A stretch of DNA of 64,000 bases from Hypoxylon rubiginosum (lineage: Eukaryota > Ascomycota > Sordariomycetes > Xylariales > Hypoxylaceae). Location of the stretch: positions 1 through 64,000 of the forward strand of contig CADCXA010000036.1 of assembly GCA_902806565.1 (NCBI GenBank), written 5' to 3'. Position 1 is the stretch's first letter; each line of letters begins with the position of its first letter. This document shows positions 59,776-64,000 of the stretch, in pieces. A program made the translations under genes and the position numbers. Under the pieces are notes generated by a model that saw nothing but the letters and a program-made list of their open reading frames with translations, had not been told where the DNA came from and ran no database searches.

Positions 59776-61804
59776 ATGGAGGTCAACAGAGGCAACTTCT
59801 TCTGGATGCTTCCACACATGCTACAGGAAGCAGAAACTGCTCAGTTCGTGGCAATAGATATTGAGATGAGCGGCATTGCTTCTGGCTATGGTCATCTCAC
59901 TCCTATTCCAGATGCATACAACAAGGTCAAAGAGGCCGCCGAGGAATACCAAGTACTACAAATTGGATTCACCTTCATCCACTACATTGAGAAGACCTGT
60001 AAGTCTATATTACCCCCGAGGAAGAAAAATCGCCACTAACATTAGAGCAACAAGCCGAATACACAACTCGCACATTCAATTGCTACGTCTCACCGTTGTT
60101 TCCTAAGAGCCATTTTAATGATGCTCTAACTCGCCATCTCGATAGAAATTTTGCTGTCTCAGCAAGATCGTATACCTTCCTACGACACCACGGATTCAAC
60201 TTTATCCAGGCTCTCGACAACGGGATCCATTACCTAAGTCGCAAAGAGCAGAGACTCGCTGAGGAGTTTTGCTCATTCAAGGACTCCGAAAATGAACGTA
60301 TCGATCCTTTGACACTAGACGAGGAGACCCAGCATTTCTACGGCGAGATCAGGGAACAGATAGGGGCGTACGTCAACAGCCAAAACTGGGGGGTTAGTAT
60401 GATTCTGGCTTTCATATGCATATATGAAACTTACATGTTGCTAGCGACCGGAAGTCGTAATACAGAACCCATACGGGAAAAAGCTCAACGGACTGCAAAT
60501 ACGCTTGATACATCAAATCGTCCGTGAGGAATACCCGACTTGTACGGCTAAGAGAATCCCTGTCGGTACCATGACAGGTAACATATCAGTCACACTCCTG
60601 ACTCCTGGCGCCAAAGTTGAGGTCTGTGGTCCGTCAAGGGGTGAGTTACGCTTGTTACTTTACTAATACTATAAACTAGGCCGAGTCCCGACGACAACTC
60701 AATGTCGACGAGACAAAAAGACTATCTGGTTAGTGACATATCGATCTATTTTTTGAGCTCAATCTAATTAACAGGAATGCAAATTCTACTCGAGGCATTA
60801 TCTGGAGGGTCCTTCGCCGACAGAATAGACCAAGAGTGGGTTCATCACGGCAATGGACTCGTACCTGTGGGTGCCGACTCATGGAACGAATTCAACAAGA
60901 CCTTCAACTTCCACCAATGCGAGGCCAACCTGAAGAAAAACAAGCCCATCATAATCGGCCATAACGTATTCCAAGACCTCGCCTTCATCTACCACACCTT
61001 CTTCGAGCCCCTACCGCCCAAAATCGATGACTTCCTGACTACAATCCACCAACTCTTCCCGCGCATCGCCGACACGAAGTTCATGCACGCGAGAGGCAGA
61101 CATCTGATGGAACAGGACAGGACTCTCAAGGAGCTGAGTGATTACTTCACAAGACAGAAGTTTCCCACCATCCGCCACGTGTCACACCCAGGCGACGTCG
61201 CAGCCGGCCCTCACAATGCCGCGTATGACAGTAAGTTCTGCAGACTATATCTACATATTATATTATTCAGACGAACTCTAAGACAGAATCAGGCACTATA
61301 ACCGCAACCCTGTTTCTAAGACAGGCGTGTAACCTGTTTGACACGAACAAGCACTTGAGCGAGGTTCAGGAGACATATTACACGCCAGAGAGACGAGATA
61401 GCCCCGGCGGCCGAGATACTACTCGAAGTCGCCCTGCGTAAGTCCAGCGATACTGATTTTCATCTAAGAATTCACCACTGACCAACCCCAGCGCGACTTC
61501 GCGGATGCGGGATCCGGCCAACCCGTTCACCATCCTCGACGAAGAGGAGGCCGACGTAGTGGGGGCCCTGAGCAAGTGGAACGTGCTGAGCCCCGACGAG
61601 TCCCTCTCCCGAGGATCGACTCCTATGACGTCTCCGACGCTGCCCCTGCCCCTGCCCTTGCCGAAGAGGAACTGGCAGGTGGTGAGGAAGGTGGCGAGGC
61701 CGACCAAGAAGACCCGCTCGGTTCCCCCGTGGACGGACGACTTCTGGGAGGTTTATGGCAACAAGACGTTGATCCCGGGGTCGGGGTTCGTGTCCCTGGT
61801 CTGA
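59776..61804 (+). CDS. CAF1/PARN-type DEDDh ribonuclease
   Basis: Seven exons (59776-59998, 60055-60392, 60466-60621, 60680-60728, 60775-61230, 61287-61437, 61492-61804) join in phase and give about 561 residues. CAF1-family enzymes are 3'-5' exoribonucleases acting on poly(A) or 3' tails of RNA. All four catalytic positions are visible: VAIDIEMSG (Asp28, Glu30; Exo I), GHNVFQDL (Exo II) and HNAAYD (Exo III, DEDDh type). DTKFMHARGRHLM is also conserved. The NPYGKKLNGLQIR and ETKRLSGMQILLEAL segments match PARN-like proteins. The tail is disordered, and RNWQVVRKVARPTKKTR is basic. Two junctions are unusual: the intron-1 acceptor CAACAAG, used to avoid stop codons, and a GTCTGT donor after exon 3. 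They are the least certain parts of the model. Confidence 0.82.
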
Positions 61805-62160
61805 CGTTCTGAGGCTACTGGCTTTGGCGAGGATACACGAGGAATTATGAAAATGGCAAGAGATAGTATTATGACGAATGAGTGAGAGCTCATCGCGTAT
61901 AACCTCCTAACTGCGTTAGGTTATACGAAGGGTTTTGCGGATCTTATTGGGAGTTTTTCGTAGGATACAAATTGATTGTAACATTGACATATCCTTCTTG
62001 GAAAGCCGCGAGAAACGTGTCGAAGACTGGGATGGAGAGCCCAAGACTTAAAAACTGTGAGATGGCCACTCGATTGAACGTAGAGGATAGTATAGTACAT
62101 TTGTCTTTACATTGGTGACTGTATATTACAGGAGGCTCTATACCGTGACGTGACCCACCT
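61805..62160. other. Convergent 3' region
   Basis: 356 bases between the 3' ends of the nuclease and the mL46 gene. No further feature is seen. Confidence 0.55.
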
Positions 62161-63319
62161 CTACCGATCGGCCATCATGTTCCTTACCGAGTGGAAGTAG
62201 TCCTCTGATAGCTTCTCCTTTAGCTCCTCTTTCGTGAGCCAGTTGAAGTCCTGGAGACCCAATTTGTTGCCCTCAAGATCTGCTTGGCCGGCCATGATTC
62301 TTCCCTTTAGGAAGAATACCTTCTCGCCCCTCTGCTTAAGGGAAGTGTCCTCATTAAACTCGGGTTGCGTGACGAGGTGGGCAACCGGCACGCGGCCTAC
62401 TATCCACGTGTTCATGTTGACCCCTGCCGCAGACTCTAGCACTCTCACGGCCGTCTGTAAAATGCGGTTAGTATGCATACTTTAGGTGGGAGTTGCGGAG
62501 CTTGACAAACCTGGTGTAGGTGCTCATCCGTCGGCACATCCTCAGAGGGGAATTGCCATTTCCCATCGCTGCCCTGAACAACCAAGTAAAGGGTCCTATC
62601 TAGCTTGCGGTCTAGTCGCCGTATGTCGTTCGTCTTATCCGCCTCTGTAATACGGTCCATTGGCCGTTCGACGGGGACAACTTCATCCGGGTCGGCCTCC
62701 TCGCCATCTTCGGTTACTCGGTTCTCGGCGTCCTTGAGCAGGATCTCCCGTATTCTCTCCTCGTCGCTCAATGTACTTCCTACTAGCAGCTCGTCGTTCC
62801 ACGCGTTGCGTCCCTGGGCATAATATCTGCCTATGTCCTTGGCAGCTATCCGGCCTCGCTCCTCGTACTTGATCCTCCAGTCCAGGTCGGCGGCCGTATC
62901 CTTCTTGAAGAAGAGGGTATGTCGGAAAGGTAGAACTAATCGCTCGTTCAGGCGTTTCTGGTAGAAGAAGAAGGCGTTCTCGAAAGGAGTGAGACGTCGG
63001 GTGAGCAGAGGCGCTCTGGTTAGGATGACACCGGACTTTATACGGTATTCCGCCCTGCGGGACGCTGTGAAGGGTGGGTGCGGCTGCGATTCGGTCGGTT
63101 TGAGATGGTGAGCTTCAGCTGTCGCGGCGGCCTCGGCGTTGGCCGAGTAGGGCCGGAACTGAGCGCTCCTACAGCTGGCACATATATTGGATTGCCCTCC
63201 TAGAGAGTTTTAGTATATGGGAAACATATATGTATATACGTAGCTTCTGGACTGAATTGAGTGGGCTTACTTCGTAACAAGGCAGCAGCAGCATTGCCGC
63301 CTCTACTTGAGGCCGCCAT
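62161..63319 (-). CDS. Mitochondrial large-subunit ribosomal protein mL46
   Basis: Exons 63319-63271, 63199-62511 and 62454-62161 join in phase and give 343 residues. mL46 (MRPL46, yeast MrpL17) is a nudix-fold structural protein of the mitochondrial large ribosomal subunit. The Ala/Arg-rich, acid-poor N-terminus (MAASSRGGNAAAALLR) is a mitochondrial targeting sequence. The core includes YRIKSGVILTRAPLLTRRLT and PFENAFFFYQKRLNERLVLP. The nudix-like half has LDRTLYLVVQGSDGKWQFPS, TAVRVLESAAGVNMNTWIVG and KVFFLKGRIMAG, but no catalytic REx2EExG box, as expected for a structural nudix. It ends NWLTKEELKEKLSEDYFHSV. The first intron donor is GTAAGC and the second is GTTTGT. Confidence 0.93.
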
Positions 63320-64000
63320 AATTTGGAGCAGCAGCTATAGGACTTCTTCCGGGGTTAATGGTAGAGGTTCTGTGGTCGCTTTGGGGTGTTCTTATACTGA
63401 GTCGCGCGACTTGAAATCCGATATTGAACTTTTTTCGAGGACCCCTGTCTCGAATTAGAGAAAGCTTGGGACTGTGCCTCGAGTCAAGCCACACAGCCCA
63501 CACTATCACACTATGGAGGTCTCCACTGAACGCTATCAGGTACAAAGTGGCGTAAAGGCGCTAAGATGACGGGGAGAGGTACGTACCGAAATATAAATAA
63601 AATTAGCTGTACCTGTTAAACACCGACGGGACCGTATGATGCAGCCCATGTTGGTGGCTGGTTGGTGGGCTACAGTGGGGTGCTGCAGCTGAAGGCGTGG
63701 GAAAAGACAGTCGTCATCTTTCCGGGGAAATCCACCAACAGAACTTTGCTCCAGTTCCATTCAACGTTTCAACTCCAACAAGACAGTGAACGATGTCAAC
63801 GTCCTCTTCGACATCTGAACTGATCCTCCCCTCAAATGCATTCGTTACTACCCGTTGATAAGTATTAATTAGTACCCTCGAAGATCTAGAATGACTCCTT
63901 AGTCATATTCCTGTGCCCAAGGCAATCTTTCAGCGCCATCCGTCCTCGAATATTCCCTTCCCAATGGGTGCCTCCGACTGTTCAGATGATCTCTGTATGG
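63320..64000. other. Right-end intergenic sequence
   Basis: No complete gene is visible. An ATG at 63793 (+) opens 21 codons before a stop and could be the first exon of a gene that continues beyond the window. This cannot be tested here. Confidence 0.35.

Noticed and set aside
63793..63858. Possible first exon of a plus-strand gene at the right edge
   Set aside because: Only 21 codons before a stop, and the rest would lie outside the window.

Overview
The window comes from a filamentous ascomycete, most likely a Sordariomycete; a placement near Xylariales is only a guess. The evidence is the genes with short GT-AG introns, branch points of the CTAAC type, and ascomycete housekeeping proteins. 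Exon models were built by hand from splice signals, reading phase and family conservation.

Layout. Positions 1 to about 11,400 are an extremely AT-rich block without credible genes, typical of repeat-induced point mutation (RIP). It ends abruptly, and normal-composition DNA continues to 64,000. The first gene is a Nrd1-like RRM protein with exact 57-bp internal repeats (12.5-14.2 kb). Then come DCP2 (15.9-18.7 kb, +), USE1 SNARE (19.4-20.6 kb, +) and a BRCT-WGR protein (21.2-22.8 kb, -). A gene-poor 2.6-kb stretch holds a truncated tRNA-Leu relic, a polypyrimidine tract and a 28-base poly-C run.

From 25.4 to 29.5 kb lies an accessory trio: a UstYa-type DUF3328 oxidase (-), a divergently transcribed 64-residue secreted two-cysteine peptide (+) and an FAD-dependent monooxygenase (+). 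UstYa proteins modify ribosomal peptides in fungal RiPP pathways, so this is the best candidate for an undescribed system, a minimal one with a non-repetitive precursor. There is no direct proof that the three genes work together.

The rest is mostly housekeeping. It contains a BTB protein (30-31.3 kb, -), a conserved coiled-coil protein (32-33.4 kb, -), a single-pass membrane protein (35.2-36.9 kb, -) and a GNAT acetyltransferase with three very long introns (39.1-40.8 kb, +). Then come a type II NADH dehydrogenase (41.7-43.6 kb, -), a Drs2-type P4-ATPase flippase (46.1-50.3 kb, -) and an epoxide-hydrolase-like protein (51.8-53.1 kb, -). Pinin and PHF5A/Rds3 form a divergent pair (54.5-56.6 kb). 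The window ends with a PEX26-like peroxin (57-58.4 kb, -), a CAF1/PARN-type DEDDh ribonuclease (59.8-61.8 kb, +) and mitochondrial ribosomal protein mL46 (62.2-63.3 kb, -).

Several genes act in RNA metabolism (DCP2, CAF1-type nuclease, pinin, PHF5A, RRM protein), but apart from the pinin/PHF5A pair they are not adjacent. A 10-bp palindrome, TACCTAGGTA, occurs eight times, always between genes.
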